Source: Sphingomonadales bacterium (GTDB lineage Bacteria > Pseudomonadota > Alphaproteobacteria > Sphingomonadales > Sphingomonadaceae). Taken from it: a DNA stretch of 64,000 bases. The first letter of the stretch is position 1. The number at the start of each line of letters is the position of its first letter. The stretch covers positions 62,001-126,000 of the forward strand of contig JAFLDB010000009.1 of assembly GCA_017302615.1 (NCBI GenBank), in the 5' to 3' direction. Positions 33,483 to 41,744 of this stretch are shown one piece after another. The notes below the pieces were generated by a model. The model made no database searches. It had not been told where the DNA came from and worked only from the letters and a program-made list of their open reading frames with translations. The translations under genes were made by a program, and so were the position numbers.

Positions 33483-33851
33483 ATGGACGCTGCCGATCCC
33501 GACCTCCCTGATGCTGCTGTCGAACACATCAGCCAGATGCTGACGCTAGCCAAGCGCAAGCATCAAGAGGCGATCGCCATGCTCGGCACACCTGATCCGA
33601 GCGCAGTTCCTCGACTGCGGGAGGTGCTTCGGTTACTTGAGGAGGTCGAACTGTTGGCCGACGACGCCTCGACCTACATCGAGACTGACGCGATGAAGGC
33701 GGCCCTCAAGGACCTGCACTTTCAGCAGGCCAGCGTTCAGATGGCGATCACCCAGCTTGAGCAGTTGAAGGTGCGGTCACCCTGGGCAACGCCTTGGCCA
33801 TGGATCACGATCATGGCTCTCGCGCTGATCATCGCCCAAGCTTTTAGCTGA
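33483..33851 (+). CDS. hypothetical tail-anchored protein
   Basis: Protein of 122 residues. The body is helical and rich in Leu/Glu/Lys (ISQMLTLAKRKHQEAIAMLG, REVLRLLEEVELLADDASTY), and a single C-terminal hydrophobic helix (PWPWITIMALALIIAQAF) suggests a tail anchor with the bulk facing the cytosol. I do not recognise the family. Neighbours (efflux operon upstream, tRNA-Ser downstream) give no functional hint. The codon pattern looks genuine. Confidence 0.6.
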   Translation: MDAADPDLPDAAVEHISQMLTLAKRKHQEAIAMLGTPDPSAVPRLREVLRLLEEVELLADDASTYIETDAMKAALKDLHFQQASVQMAITQLEQLKVRSPWATPWPWITIMALALIIAQAFS

Positions 33852-33942
33852 TGCGGCGGTTGGAACCGGGTCGGACTTTGAGGTGAATCTCGGTTCTGAC
33901 CGCAAAGAGCAGGTCCAAAAGGACAACCATTTTCAATGGGAT

Positions 33943-33979
33943 AAAGCTCTACACCGAAACCGGTGTAGTCGAGAGCTTT
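33943..33979. other. strong stem-loop downstream of the hypothetical gene
   Basis: CTACACCG (33949-33956) pairs with CGGTGTAG (33961-33968) around the loop AAAC, and outer arms AAAGCT/AGCTTT extend it with a small asymmetric bulge. There is no T-run on either strand, so it is not a classical terminator. It lies between the accessory region and the tRNA-Ser 3' end and could be a terminator variant, an attachment-site remnant or a small structured RNA. Confidence 0.4.
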
Positions 33980-34117
33980 GGAGAATATCGGCGGAGAGAG
34001 AGCATAGTAGGGGCATATCCGGCTGAACCCGGTGGAGAGCCCTTGGCCTATAACCCTTGAAACAAACGGGATTTTTCGCGCTCAACCCAAGGAATAGAAC
34101 GATTCCAATAGGTTGAA

Positions 34118-34208
34118 TGGCGGAGCGGGAGGGATTCGAACCCTCGATACGCTTTTGACGTATACTCACTTTCCAGGCGAGCGCCTTCGACCACTCGGCC
34201 ACCGCTCC
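34118..34208 (-). tRNA. tRNA-Ser (anticodon GGA)
   Basis: On the minus strand GGAGCGGTGGCCGAGTGG begins the molecule, the anticodon loop reads CTGGAAA (anticodon GGA, reading UCC), a long variable arm (GAGTATACGTC...GTATC) is typical of class II tRNA-Ser, GGTTCGAATCC is the T-loop, and the 3' end is G-CCA with CCA encoded (34118-34120). Its 3' end faces the accessory region on the left, the usual orientation for islands integrated at tRNA genes. Confidence 0.96.
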
Positions 34209-34295
34209 GCGTGCACTGGAATTTGCGCGCCCTAGCCTTTGCTTGGGGGTTGCGCAAGCGTTGCGGCGGGGCGGGTATTGGCTATGCTCGCGGGC

Positions 34296-34697
34296 ATGAC
34301 CCGCACCTTTGGAATCGCCCCCGGCCTGGCCGAAGTCGAAGCGCTGGCGCTGGCCGCGCTGGCGCGGTTGCCGGAGGCGTTCCAGGTGCATCTGGATGGG
34401 GTGGCGGTGCTGGTCGAGGACTTTGCCGACGAGGAGACACTGGCGGCCATGGGTATTGCCGATCCCTTTGAACTCACAGGGATTTACGAAGGCGTGCCGG
34501 TGGGAGAGCGGCATTCCGCGCCGACCGGGACCATGCCCGACCGGATCCGGCTGTTCCGCCAGCCGATCCTGGACGAATGGATCGCGCGGGGGGATGAAAC
34601 GCTGGAGCATCTGGTGGCCCACGTGCTGATCCATGAGGTCGGTCACCACTTCGGACTGTCCGACGCCGACATCGAGGCGCTGGAGGACATGGCCTGA
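34296..34697 (+). CDS. zincin-like metallopeptidase family protein (DUF1025 type)
   Basis: Protein of 133 residues with a zinc motif HEVGHHFG (H-E-x2-H) near the C-terminus, preceded by ETLEHLVAHVLI. The family is small and monodomain; physiological substrates are unknown. I chose ATG at 34296 (MTRTFGIAPG) since family members begin just before this segment; ATG at 34284 is possible. It lies on the core side of tRNA-Ser and upstream of the cyclophilin gene. Confidence 0.85.
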   Translation: MTRTFGIAPGLAEVEALALAALARLPEAFQVHLDGVAVLVEDFADEETLAAMGIADPFELTGIYEGVPVGERHSAPTGTMPDRIRLFRQPILDEWIARGDETLEHLVAHVLIHEVGHHFGLSDADIEALEDMA

Positions 34698-34846
34698 TCG
34701 GCAGCAACACGGCCGGTACACCAGTGGCACACCGCAGGCACACCAATGGTACTTGCCATGCACACCGCCGTATCATCGTCCCCATGCAGGCATGGCCCGA
34801 GCGCGGCAGGATTGAATTGCCCGGCCTTCGCGGGCAGGATCGGGCG

Positions 34847-35932
34847 ATGCGCACGATCCATCGCCCGCTCGCCGCCCTGATCGCCGGGGCCCTGATCCTC
34901 CAATCGCCCGCCGCCCTGGCTCAGGCCTCGGCCGCGCAGGCCGCCGGGCGGACCAAGCCGTCGCCGCTCGCTCCGGGCGAGATCGTTGCCCAGGCGCCCA
35001 AGGAGGACTGGGCCGAGATCCCGCCCGAGGACCTGCTGGTGATGGACCTGGAGCCGGATGCCAAAGGCAAACCGCGCCGGGTGGTGATCCAGCTGATGCC
35101 CGCGCCTTTTTCCAAGGGCTGGATGGGCAACATCCGCAAGCTGGTCGGCGCGCGGTTCTGGGACGGGCTGTCGATCAACCGGGTGCAGGACAATTATGTC
35201 GTGCAGTGGGGCGACGGGAATGCCGAGGACAAGGCCAAGGCGCGTGCGCTGCCGGCGGATTTGGAAGTGATGCCGGAGAGCCAGTACGAAACCGGGGTCA
35301 AGGTGCTGGAAGAAGAGTACTATTTTGCTGGCGAGATGGTCTTGGCAGAGACACCCAAGACCGCAAAGTATCGCAAACAGTTAATGCCGAAGCCGAGCAA
35401 GGAAGTTCAGGCGCGTGCCGAGCGCTTGAGCCGCGTGCAGGAGCGTGATTCCTACGCCGAGTATGTCCAGTACCTTGGCGGATGGCCGCTGGCAGTCGAG
35501 GGGAAGTTCGACAAGGCGAAGTTCTGGCCCGTCCACTGCTACGGCATGGTCGGTGTCGGGCGCGACCTTTCCCCCAACACCGGCACCGGGGCCGAGCTTT
35601 ACGTGGTGATCGGTCATGCCCCGCGCCATCTCGATCGCAACATCGCGCTGGTCGGACGGGTGATCGAGGGGATCGAGCACCTCTCCAGCCTGCCGCGCGG
35701 ATCGCTGGCGCTGGGGTTCTATGCCACGCCCGAGGAACGCACCGGGATCCGCTCGATCCGGCTGGGCAACGAGGTTGAGGGGCTGCCGGCCTATGAGTTC
35801 CTCAACACTGAGAGTGAGAGTTTCGCCAGATACGCCGACGCCCGCGCCAACCGCCGCGACGATTTCTTCATCCGCCCGGCCGGCGGGGCGGACATCTGCA
35901 ACATCCCGGTCCCGGTGCGGCGGGTGCCGTGA
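34847..35932 (+). CDS. cyclophilin-type peptidyl-prolyl isomerase, exported
   Basis: Periplasmic proline isomerase candidate of 361 residues. An N-terminal signal peptide (LAALIAGALILQSPAALAQA, cleavage after about residue 25) is followed by a cyclophilin domain: WDGLSINRVQDNYVVQWGDG, then after a long insert CYGMVGVGRDLSPNTGTGAE and LYVVIGHAPRHLDRNIALVG with VGRVIEGIEHLSSLPRG. The ~100-residue insert between the strands is larger than in small cyclophilins and is typical of this alphaproteobacterial group. ATG at 34847 starts a clean signal peptide. Confidence 0.9.
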   Translation: MRTIHRPLAALIAGALILQSPAALAQASAAQAAGRTKPSPLAPGEIVAQAPKEDWAEIPPEDLLVMDLEPDAKGKPRRVVIQLMPAPFSKGWMGNIRKLVGARFWDGLSINRVQDNYVVQWGDGNAEDKAKARALPADLEVMPESQYETGVKVLEEEYYFAGEMVLAETPKTAKYRKQLMPKPSKEVQARAERLSRVQERDSYAEYVQYLGGWPLAVEGKFDKAKFWPVHCYGMVGVGRDLSPNTGTGAELYVVIGHAPRHLDRNIALVGRVIEGIEHLSSLPRGSLALGFYATPEERTGIRSIRLGNEVEGLPAYEFLNTESESFARYADARANRRDDFFIRPAGGADICNIPVPVRRVP

Positions 35933-35938
35933 AAATGG

Positions 35939-36068
35939 TTCACACGAAGACACGAAGATGTTCGGCGAATTCGCAGGCCAATTATCTTGACCGGACGCGT
36001 CATGACCGAATGCGCGAGAAGAACCTCGGCTTCGCCGCAAACGCGGCCTCTTCGTGTCTTCGTGTGAA
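35939..36068. repeat. 130-bp element with perfect 20-bp terminal inverted repeats
   Basis: TTCACACGAAGACACGAAGA at 35939-35958 is exactly inverted at 36049-36068. The 90-base interior has partial inner symmetry (TTCGGCGAA against TTCGCCGCA). It starts six bases after the cyclophilin stop and ends five bases before the next gene. Size and structure fit a MITE or palindromic dispersed repeat; whether it has genome copies cannot be seen here. Confidence 0.85.
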
Positions 36069-36073
36069 ACAAA

Positions 36074-36385
36074 TTGACTGAGCGCCTCACCCACACCGGC
36101 CCCTTGTGGCGCTGGACCGGCGGTTCGGGGGGATCGTGGCATTTCCTGACCATCGACGGCGCGGCGGGGGAGGCCCTGAGCGGGACCGCGCTGATGCGGC
36201 GGATGGAGCGGACGATCGGCGGGTTCGGATCGCTGAAAGTGAAAGCGCGGATCGGGGACAGCGCATTTGCAACTTCGGTTTTCCCGTCGAAGAGCGAAGG
36301 CTGGATCCTGCCGATAAAGGCCAGCGTGAGACGCGCCGAAGACCTCGCCGAAGGTGACACCGTGACAGTGGCGCTGGAATTCTAG
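36074..36385 (+). CDS. DUF1905 family protein
   Basis: Beta-barrel-like protein of 103 residues. GPLWRWTGGSGGSWHFLTID is the family start; GFGSLKVKARIGDSAFATSV and FPSKSEGWILPIKASVRRAE are its conserved strands. No function is established. TTG at 36074 is the start because no ATG or GTG lies further upstream in the open part. The last four bases overlap the convergent VOC gene. Confidence 0.85.
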   Translation: MTERLTHTGPLWRWTGGSGGSWHFLTIDGAAGEALSGTALMRRMERTIGGFGSLKVKARIGDSAFATSVFPSKSEGWILPIKASVRRAEDLAEGDTVTVALEF

Positions 36386-36744
36386 GCCTGGATCAGCTCG
36401 ATCCGGTTGCCGAAGGGATCATCGACATAGCAGCGTTGCGTGCCCGGCAGCATCTCGTCCGGTGATACGGCGTGCCCTGCCGCTGTGAGCAGGGCAGCAA
36501 GTGCGTCCAGGTCATCGACCAGCAGGGCCGGGTGGGCCTTTCTGGCGGCGCGAAAGTCAGCCTCGACGCCAAGGTGCAGTTTGACTTCGGCGCTTTCGAA
36601 CCAGCACCCACCGCGCATGGCCAGCGCGGGGGGCTTCGCCACCTCCGGCAATCCCAGCAAGCCCGTGTAAAAGCCCCGCGCCGCATCTTCCCCGCCCGCC
36701 GGCATTGCAAGCTGGACGTGATCGAGCGCGACCAGACGCGGCAT
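36382..36744 (-). CDS. VOC/glyoxalase-family protein
   Basis: Protein of 120 residues with two beta-alpha-beta-beta-beta halves. LDHVQLAMPAGGEDAARGFY (His near residue 9) opens the first, and RCYVDDPFGNRIELIQA (Glu near the end) closes the second, giving the usual metal-ligand positions of the fold. ATG at 36744 overlaps the rsh stop by one base, so it is translated with rsh. Substrate is unknown: this fold covers isomerases, dioxygenases and resistance proteins. Confidence 0.88.
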   Translation of the reverse strand: MPRLVALDHVQLAMPAGGEDAARGFYTGLLGLPEVAKPPALAMRGGCWFESAEVKLHLGVEADFRAARKAHPALLVDDLDALAALLTAAGHAVSPDEMLPGTQRCYVDDPFGNRIELIQA

Positions 36745-38834
36745 CAGATCCGCTCCGCCTCGGCCACCGCGTCGCTGGCGCGCAGGGCGCTGACGATCCG
36801 GGTCAGGTGTGCCAGGTCGCTGACTTCGATTTCCACTTCGTAGGTCGAAAACAGCTCGTCGCGGGCGGTGTTTTCCAGCGCGGCGATGTTGGCGCGGTTG
36901 CCGGCGAAGATGCCGGCGGCTTCGGCCAGGGTGCCGGGGCGGTTGTAGAGCACCATGCGGATCCGCCCGACCGCGCCGGTCGTGCGTTCGCCCCACGACA
37001 GGTCGAGCCAGTCGGCATCGACCCCGCTGGCCAGGGTCAGGCAGTCGATCGCATGGACTTCCACGCCCTTGCCGGGGTGGCGGATGCCGACGATCCGGTC
37101 ACCCGGCACCGGGTGGCAGCATTCGGCCAGGTGGAACGCCATGCCCGCAGTCAGCCCGCGGATCGAGATTGCCCGGTCCTGCCCCGGCCAGCGCTCCGGC
37201 TCGGCCAGGCCGGCCGTGCTGCCGGGGACCAGCGCTTCCATCACCGCGCGGTCTTCCAGCTTGGCCGACCCGATCCGCACCATCAGCTCTTCCTCGGTGC
37301 CAAGGCCCAGCCGCTTGACCGCGTCCCTGACCGCCTTCTTGCCGATCTTCGATGGCAGGCGCTCGGCAATCTGTTCGAACAGCTTGCGGCCGATCGCGGC
37401 CACTTCCTCGCGTTCCTTGGCGCGGACCGCGCGGCGGATCGCGGCGCGGGCCTTGCCGGTGACGACGAAGCCCAGCCAGGAAAGCTGCGGAGAGGCGCTC
37501 TTGCTCTTGATGATTTCGACCACGTCGCCGTTGCTCAGCGGCGTGCGCAGCGGCATGTGGCGGCCGTTGATCTTGGCCCCCACGGCAAAGCTGCCAAGGT
37601 CGGAATGGACCGCATAGGCAAAGTCGACCGGGGTCGATCCCTTGGGCAATTGCAGCAGCTGGCCCTTGGGGGTGAAGGCAAAGATCCGGTCCTGGTAGAT
37701 CGCCAGCTTGGTATGTTCGAGCAGCTCCTCGGCATCGTGGCTGGCATCGACGATCTCGATCAGGTCGCGCAGCCAGCCGACCTGCCCGTCGGGCTTGTCA
37801 CCCTGCTTGTAGGCCCAGTGCGCGGCCAGGCCGAACTCGTTGGTTTCGTGCATGTCATGGCTGCGGATCTGCACTTCCATGCGCATCGAGTTTTCGAAGA
37901 TCAGGCTGGTGTGAAGGCTGCGGTAGCCGTTGCTTTTGGGGGTGGAGATGTAGTCTTTGAACCGCCCCGGGATCATCTGCCAGGTGGTGTGCAGCACACC
38001 CAGCGCGCGGTAACAGTCTGCCGCCGTTTCGGTCAGCACCCGGAAGGCCATGATGTCGGTGATCTGTTCGAAGGAAACGTGGCGCTCGGCCATCTTCTTC
38101 CAGATCGAATAGGGGTGCTTTTCCCGGCCCGATACTTCCACTTTGAGGCCCGCTTCGGCCAGGGCCTGCTTGATCGCCAGCGCGATGGCATCGACTTGCC
38201 CGCCCTCGCTTGAGCGGATCGTGGCGAGCCGCCCGGTGATGGTGGCATAGGCTTCCGGCTCCAGCTGCTCGAAGGCCAGCAGCTGCATTTCGCGCATGTA
38301 TTCGTACATGCCCACCCGCTCGGCCAGCGGGGCATAGATATCCATCGTTTCGCGGGCGATGCGGCGGCGCTTGTCTTCGCTCTTGATGAAGTGGAGCGTG
38401 CGCATGTTGTGCAGCCGGTCGGCCAGCTTGACCAGCAGCACGCGGATGTCCTCGCTCATGGCGAGGAGGAACTTCCTGAGGTTCTCGGCGGCGCGCTCGT
38501 TCTCGCTCATCGCCTCGATCTTGGACAGCTTGGTCACGCCATCGACCAGCCGGGCCACTTCGTTGCCGAACAGGCGCTCGATCTCTTCGGTGGTGGCCAG
38601 CGTATCCTCGACCGTGTCGTGCAGCAGGGCGGTGACGATGGTTTCCTGATCGAGCTTCAGCTCGGTCATCAGCCCCGCCACTTCGACCGGGTGGCTGAAA
38701 TAGGGATCGCCGCTGGCGCGCTTTTGCGAGCCGTGCTTCTGCACCGTGTAGACATAGGCACGGTTGAGCATCGCCTCGTCCGCTTCCGGATCATAGGCAA
38801 GGACACGTTCGACAAGTTCGTACTGGCGCAGCAT
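36744..38834 (-). CDS. rsh: bifunctional (p)ppGpp synthetase/hydrolase (RelA/SpoT homologue)
   Basis: Stringent response enzyme of 696 residues. The HD hydrolase domain is intact (FSHPVEVAG, then LLHDTVED with His72-Asp73, and KLADRLHNMRTL). The synthetase domain shows GREKHPYSIWKKM and FKDYISTPKSNGYRSLHTSL. TGS (FTPKGQLLQLPKGSTPVDFA), a zinc-finger/helical region (CCHPVPGD) and a C-terminal ACT domain (VLYNRPGTLAEAAGIFAGNR) complete it. Both catalytic domains are complete, so it should make and degrade the alarmone, as the single Rsh of most alphaproteobacteria does. Confidence 0.97.
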   Translation of the reverse strand: MLRQYELVERVLAYDPEADEAMLNRAYVYTVQKHGSQKRASGDPYFSHPVEVAGLMTELKLDQETIVTALLHDTVEDTLATTEEIERLFGNEVARLVDGVTKLSKIEAMSENERAAENLRKFLLAMSEDIRVLLVKLADRLHNMRTLHFIKSEDKRRRIARETMDIYAPLAERVGMYEYMREMQLLAFEQLEPEAYATITGRLATIRSSEGGQVDAIALAIKQALAEAGLKVEVSGREKHPYSIWKKMAERHVSFEQITDIMAFRVLTETAADCYRALGVLHTTWQMIPGRFKDYISTPKSNGYRSLHTSLIFENSMRMEVQIRSHDMHETNEFGLAAHWAYKQGDKPDGQVGWLRDLIEIVDASHDAEELLEHTKLAIYQDRIFAFTPKGQLLQLPKGSTPVDFAYAVHSDLGSFAVGAKINGRHMPLRTPLSNGDVVEIIKSKSASPQLSWLGFVVTGKARAAIRRAVRAKEREEVAAIGRKLFEQIAERLPSKIGKKAVRDAVKRLGLGTEEELMVRIGSAKLEDRAVMEALVPGSTAGLAEPERWPGQDRAISIRGLTAGMAFHLAECCHPVPGDRIVGIRHPGKGVEVHAIDCLTLASGVDADWLDLSWGERTTGAVGRIRMVLYNRPGTLAEAAGIFAGNRANIAALENTARDELFSTYEVEIEVSDLAHLTRIVSALRASDAVAEAERI

Positions 38835-38875
38835 TCACCCTCTAGATGGGGGTGAAAGGGGGCAAAGGGCAAGAA

Positions 38876-38914
38876 CAAAGGCGCGCCCGCCGCTTTGGCA
38901 GACGCGCCTTTTGT
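38876..38914 (-). terminator. hairpin terminator after the secreted-protein gene
   Basis: AAAGGCGCG and CGCGCCTTT pair around about 16 bases. On the minus strand the hairpin is followed by TTTGTTCTT. It lies just downstream of the gene at 38932-39453 and upstream of rsh, separating the two transcripts. Confidence 0.75.
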
Positions 38915-38931
38915 TGCAGCAGGGCCGCGGC

Positions 38932-39453
38932 TTAGCGGGTGACGATCTTTGCCTTGGCAAAGTGCGCGGCATTGGTGGCGCGCTGCTGCTGGGTGATGCT
39001 GGCCGGGGCCATCAGCACCGCCATGGCCGCGCTGCCGCCGTCAAGCCGGCGGATCACCAGTTCGACGTCCATGATGAACCCGTCCATGTCCATCACCGCC
39101 TTGTAGGATTCGGCCGGGGCACCGGCGAAAGTGGCCTTCTTCATCCCGCCGGACTGCTTGGCGCCCAGCTCGGCAAAGAAGGTGGCGGCCAGCAGGTCGT
39201 TGGCCGGCAGCGGCTCGCCCGCGTCGGGCTTGATCACGGTCAGCAGGATCGCGCCGCTGGCATCATTCGCCATCAGGGTCAGGTTGCCGTCCTGGTCGAT
39301 CTCGCCCTTCCAGTCGGCCGGGGTGGCGACTTCGATCGCCGGGGTGCCGGTGGAGGGAACGCGCAGGGTCTGCGCGTGGGCCGGGGCGACGAAGGCGGTG
39401 ACCGGGGCGGCAAGGGCGGCCAGCGGCAGCAGCATGCGGGTAACAAGGTTCAT
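38932..39453 (-). CDS. secreted hypothetical protein, tandem paralogue A
   Basis: Protein of 173 residues with a signal peptide (MNLVTRMLLPLAALAAPVTA, cleavage near PAHAQ). The mature part begins TLRVPSTGTPAIEVATPADW and contains NLTLMANDASGAILLTVI. Layout and many residues match the protein encoded just upstream (39505-40017), so the two arose by tandem duplication. Resemblance to stress- or lipid-binding periplasmic proteins cannot be shown; function is unknown. Confidence 0.85.
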   Translation of the reverse strand: MNLVTRMLLPLAALAAPVTAFVAPAHAQTLRVPSTGTPAIEVATPADWKGEIDQDGNLTLMANDASGAILLTVIKPDAGEPLPANDLLAATFFAELGAKQSGGMKKATFAGAPAESYKAVMDMDGFIMDVELVIRRLDGGSAAMAVLMAPASITQQQRATNAAHFAKAKIVTR

Positions 39454-39504
39454 GTCGGTAACTCCGGATGGTCCGGCGCGGGTTTCGCGCCGGCTGGAAG
39501 GGGA

Positions 39505-40017
39505 TCAGCGGGTGGTGATGGTCACCCGGGCGAACTGGGCCTCGACCTTCTTGCGGCCGGCGGCATCGGTGGTTTCCGGGATCATCGTCACGCCTACGGC
39601 GATGTGACGGTCACCCACCTTGCGGATCACCACATTGAGCGCGATGGGCGGCACGCCATCGGCAGTCAGGGTCGAGGTGAACGACTCGGCCTCGCCGCCG
39701 GCAAAGGTGGTGGGCTTGCCCGGAGCGGGCGGCTGGGCGCCGGCCGCGCTCAGGATCACTTCGGCCATCTGGAGGTTGCTGGGCATCGCTTCGCCGGGTC
39801 CGGCCTCGATCACGCGGAACAGCAACCCGCCCGACCGGTCCTCTGCAAAGAAGGTCAGGTTGCCCATGTCGTCGTAATTCTTGACCCAGCCGTCCTGCAT
39901 GTCGACGATGATCGCGGGCGCGCCCTCGGTCGGAATGCGCACGGATTCGGCCATGGCCGGGGCAGCGAAGGAGACGGCCGCGGCCAGCGGCAGCAGCATG
40001 CGGGTGGCAAGATTCAT
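39505..40017 (-). CDS. secreted hypothetical protein, tandem paralogue B
   Basis: Protein of 170 residues. A signal peptide MNLATRMLLPLAAAVSFAAP ends near AMAES. ESVRIPTEGAPAIIVDMQDG, NLTFFAEDRSGGLLFRVIEA and ALNVVIRKVGDRHIAVGVTM align with matching segments of paralogue A. Fifty-one bases separate the two genes, and only the downstream one has a clear terminator, so they probably form one transcript. Confidence 0.85.
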   Translation of the reverse strand: MNLATRMLLPLAAAVSFAAPAMAESVRIPTEGAPAIIVDMQDGWVKNYDDMGNLTFFAEDRSGGLLFRVIEAGPGEAMPSNLQMAEVILSAAGAQPPAPGKPTTFAGGEAESFTSTLTADGVPPIALNVVIRKVGDRHIAVGVTMIPETTDAAGRKKVEAQFARVTITTR

Positions 40018-40085
40018 CGATGGTATCCCCTGTAATAACTATGCCTGCTTATCATGGTGCAGGGCTTGCCGAAAGCTGAACGATT

Positions 40086-40943
40086 TCAGCTCCAGCTGGC
40101 TTGCGGCGGCAGGCTCATCAGAATCGCATCGACATTGCCGCCGGTCTTGAGGCCGAACAGGGTGCCGCGGTCATAGACCAGGTTGAATTCGGCATAGCGC
40201 CCGCGCCATTCCAGCTGCTGCTGCTTCTCGGCGGCCGTGAACTCCATTCCCATCCGGCGGCGGACCAGCACGGGGAACACCGCCAGAAAGGCTTCGCCGA
40301 CATCGCGGGTGAAGGCGAAATTGGCTTCAAACGCGGCAGCGCTGTCGCAATCGAGGTGATCGTAGAAGATCCCGCCGACCCCGCGATGGACGCCGCGGTG
40401 GGGAATGAAGAAATATTCGTCGGCCCAGGCCTTGAACCGCTCGTAGTAATCGGCCCCGTGGGCATCGCAGGCGGCCTTGAAGGCGGCGTGGAATTCGGCG
40501 GTGTCCTCGGCATAGGGGATCGGCGGGTTGAGATCGCCGCCGCCGCCGAACCAGGCCTTGCTGGTGGTCAGGAAGCGGGTGTTCATGTGAACGGCGGGCA
40601 CGTGCGGGTTGGCCATGTGCGCAACCAGGCTGATGCCGGTGGCGGTGAAGCCGGGATTGTCCTCTCCCGCGCCGTGGATCGTCTTGGCGAATTCGGGCGC
40701 GAACTTGCCATGGACGGTCGAGACATTGACGCCGACCTTCTCGAACACCTGGCCCTTCATCACCCCGCGGGTGCCGCCGCCGGGATCGGGATTGCCCTCC
40801 TCCTCGCGGTTCCAGCTGGTGTATTCGAACCTGGCCGGGCTGCCGGCCTCGGCCTCGATCGCTTCGAATTCGGCGCAGATCCGGTCGCGCAGGCTTTCGA
40901 ACCAGGTGCGGGCGCGCAGGGTTTGTTCGGTCCAGTCAGTCAT
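40086..40943 (-). CDS. hemF: oxygen-dependent coproporphyrinogen III oxidase
   Basis: Heme biosynthesis enzyme of 285 residues that oxidatively decarboxylates coproporphyrinogen III to protoporphyrinogen IX. VFEKVGVNVSTVHGKF, HMNTRFLTTSKAWFGGGGDL, YFFIPHRGVHRGVGGIFYDH and YAEFNLVYDRGTLFGLKTGG are all HemF signatures. The ATG at 40943 gives a start at MTDWTEQTLRARTWFESLRD. It is divergent from the pdeM gene, with 45 bases between starts. Confidence 0.97.
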   Translation of the reverse strand: MTDWTEQTLRARTWFESLRDRICAEFEAIEAEAGSPARFEYTSWNREEEGNPDPGGGTRGVMKGQVFEKVGVNVSTVHGKFAPEFAKTIHGAGEDNPGFTATGISLVAHMANPHVPAVHMNTRFLTTSKAWFGGGGDLNPPIPYAEDTAEFHAAFKAACDAHGADYYERFKAWADEYFFIPHRGVHRGVGGIFYDHLDCDSAAAFEANFAFTRDVGEAFLAVFPVLVRRRMGMEFTAAEKQQQLEWRGRYAEFNLVYDRGTLFGLKTGGNVDAILMSLPPQASWS

Positions 40944-40988
40944 GCACCAGCCCTTGCCAAGCGAATCCCGATCCGGCAAGGGAAAGCC

Positions 40989-41660
40989 ATGGTTCCCTTT
41001 TCGTTCGCAGGTGAGGAGCTGGCCCTGATCGGCCCCCGCGCGCTCTACTGGCCGCGCGAACGGGCGCTGCTGGTGGCCGACCTGCATCTGGAAAAGGCCA
41101 GCTTCTATGCCCGGTTCGGGCAGATGCTGCCACCCTATGACAGCCGCGAGACGCTGGCCCGGCTGGCCGACGCGGTGCGCGAAACACAGGCCCGGCGGGT
41201 GTTCTGCCTGGGCGACAATTTCCACGATGCCGATGGGGCCGAGCGGCTGGAGCCGCACGCAGCCGGAATGCTCGACGCGCTGACCCGCGCAACCGACTGG
41301 GTGTGGATCGCCGGGAACCACGATCAGGGCCGGGTCCCGTCCGGCACCGTGGTCGAAGAACTCGAAGTCGGCGGGTTGATCCTGCGGCATGAGGCGCTCG
41401 CGGGAGAGACGCGGCCCGAACTGTCGGGGCATTTCCACCCCAAGCTGAAAGTCGTGGCGCGCGGCCGCTCGGTTTCCCGGCCCTGCGCGGCGATGAGCGA
41501 GCGCAAGCTGATCCTGCCCGCCTTCGGCGCGCTGACCGGCGGGCTCAATGCCAGCGATCCGGCAATCCTCGCCGCGCTCGCGCCGCAGCGCGCCGCCGAT
41601 GCCCTGCTGACGGTCAAGGGCCGGCTGCTGCAATTCCCGCTGTGGCGGGCCGCGGCCTGA
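40989..41660 (+). CDS. pdeM: ligase-associated DNA damage response endonuclease PdeM
   Basis: Calcineurin-like metallophosphoesterase of 223 residues. VADLHLEKASFYARFG, CLGDNFHDADGA, WIAGNHDQG, RHEALAG and LSGHFHPKLKV carry the metal-binding Asp/His/Asn residues in order. PdeM members usually accompany an ATP-dependent DNA ligase and helicase in a DNA repair module; those partners are not in the window. ATG at 40989 follows GGAAAG and is divergent from hemF. Confidence 0.9.
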   Translation: MVPFSFAGEELALIGPRALYWPRERALLVADLHLEKASFYARFGQMLPPYDSRETLARLADAVRETQARRVFCLGDNFHDADGAERLEPHAAGMLDALTRATDWVWIAGNHDQGRVPSGTVVEELEVGGLILRHEALAGETRPELSGHFHPKLKVVARGRSVSRPCAAMSERKLILPAFGALTGGLNASDPAILAALAPQRAADALLTVKGRLLQFPLWRAAA

Positions 41661-41744
41661 GCCTTCCCCGCGCAGACAGTCCCGCCATGGGACGCCGCCG
41701 AAAAGCCGCTTGCCGGACAAGGCTTTGCCGGACAGGCGAAGGCC

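Noticed and set aside
33302..33511. Small frames after emrB
   Set aside because: No ribosome site or family; composition is Arg/Pro-rich, as in random high-GC sequence.
33943..33979. Rho-independent terminator of the efflux operon
   Set aside because: Stem is good but there is no T-run on either strand and a gene lies in between; kept only as an unexplained stem-loop.
36705..38213. Long open frame on the plus strand opposite rsh
   Set aside because: It lies fully antisense to a complete Rsh protein, and its translation is rich in Asp/Gly/His/Gln as expected for the reverse of high-GC coding sequence.
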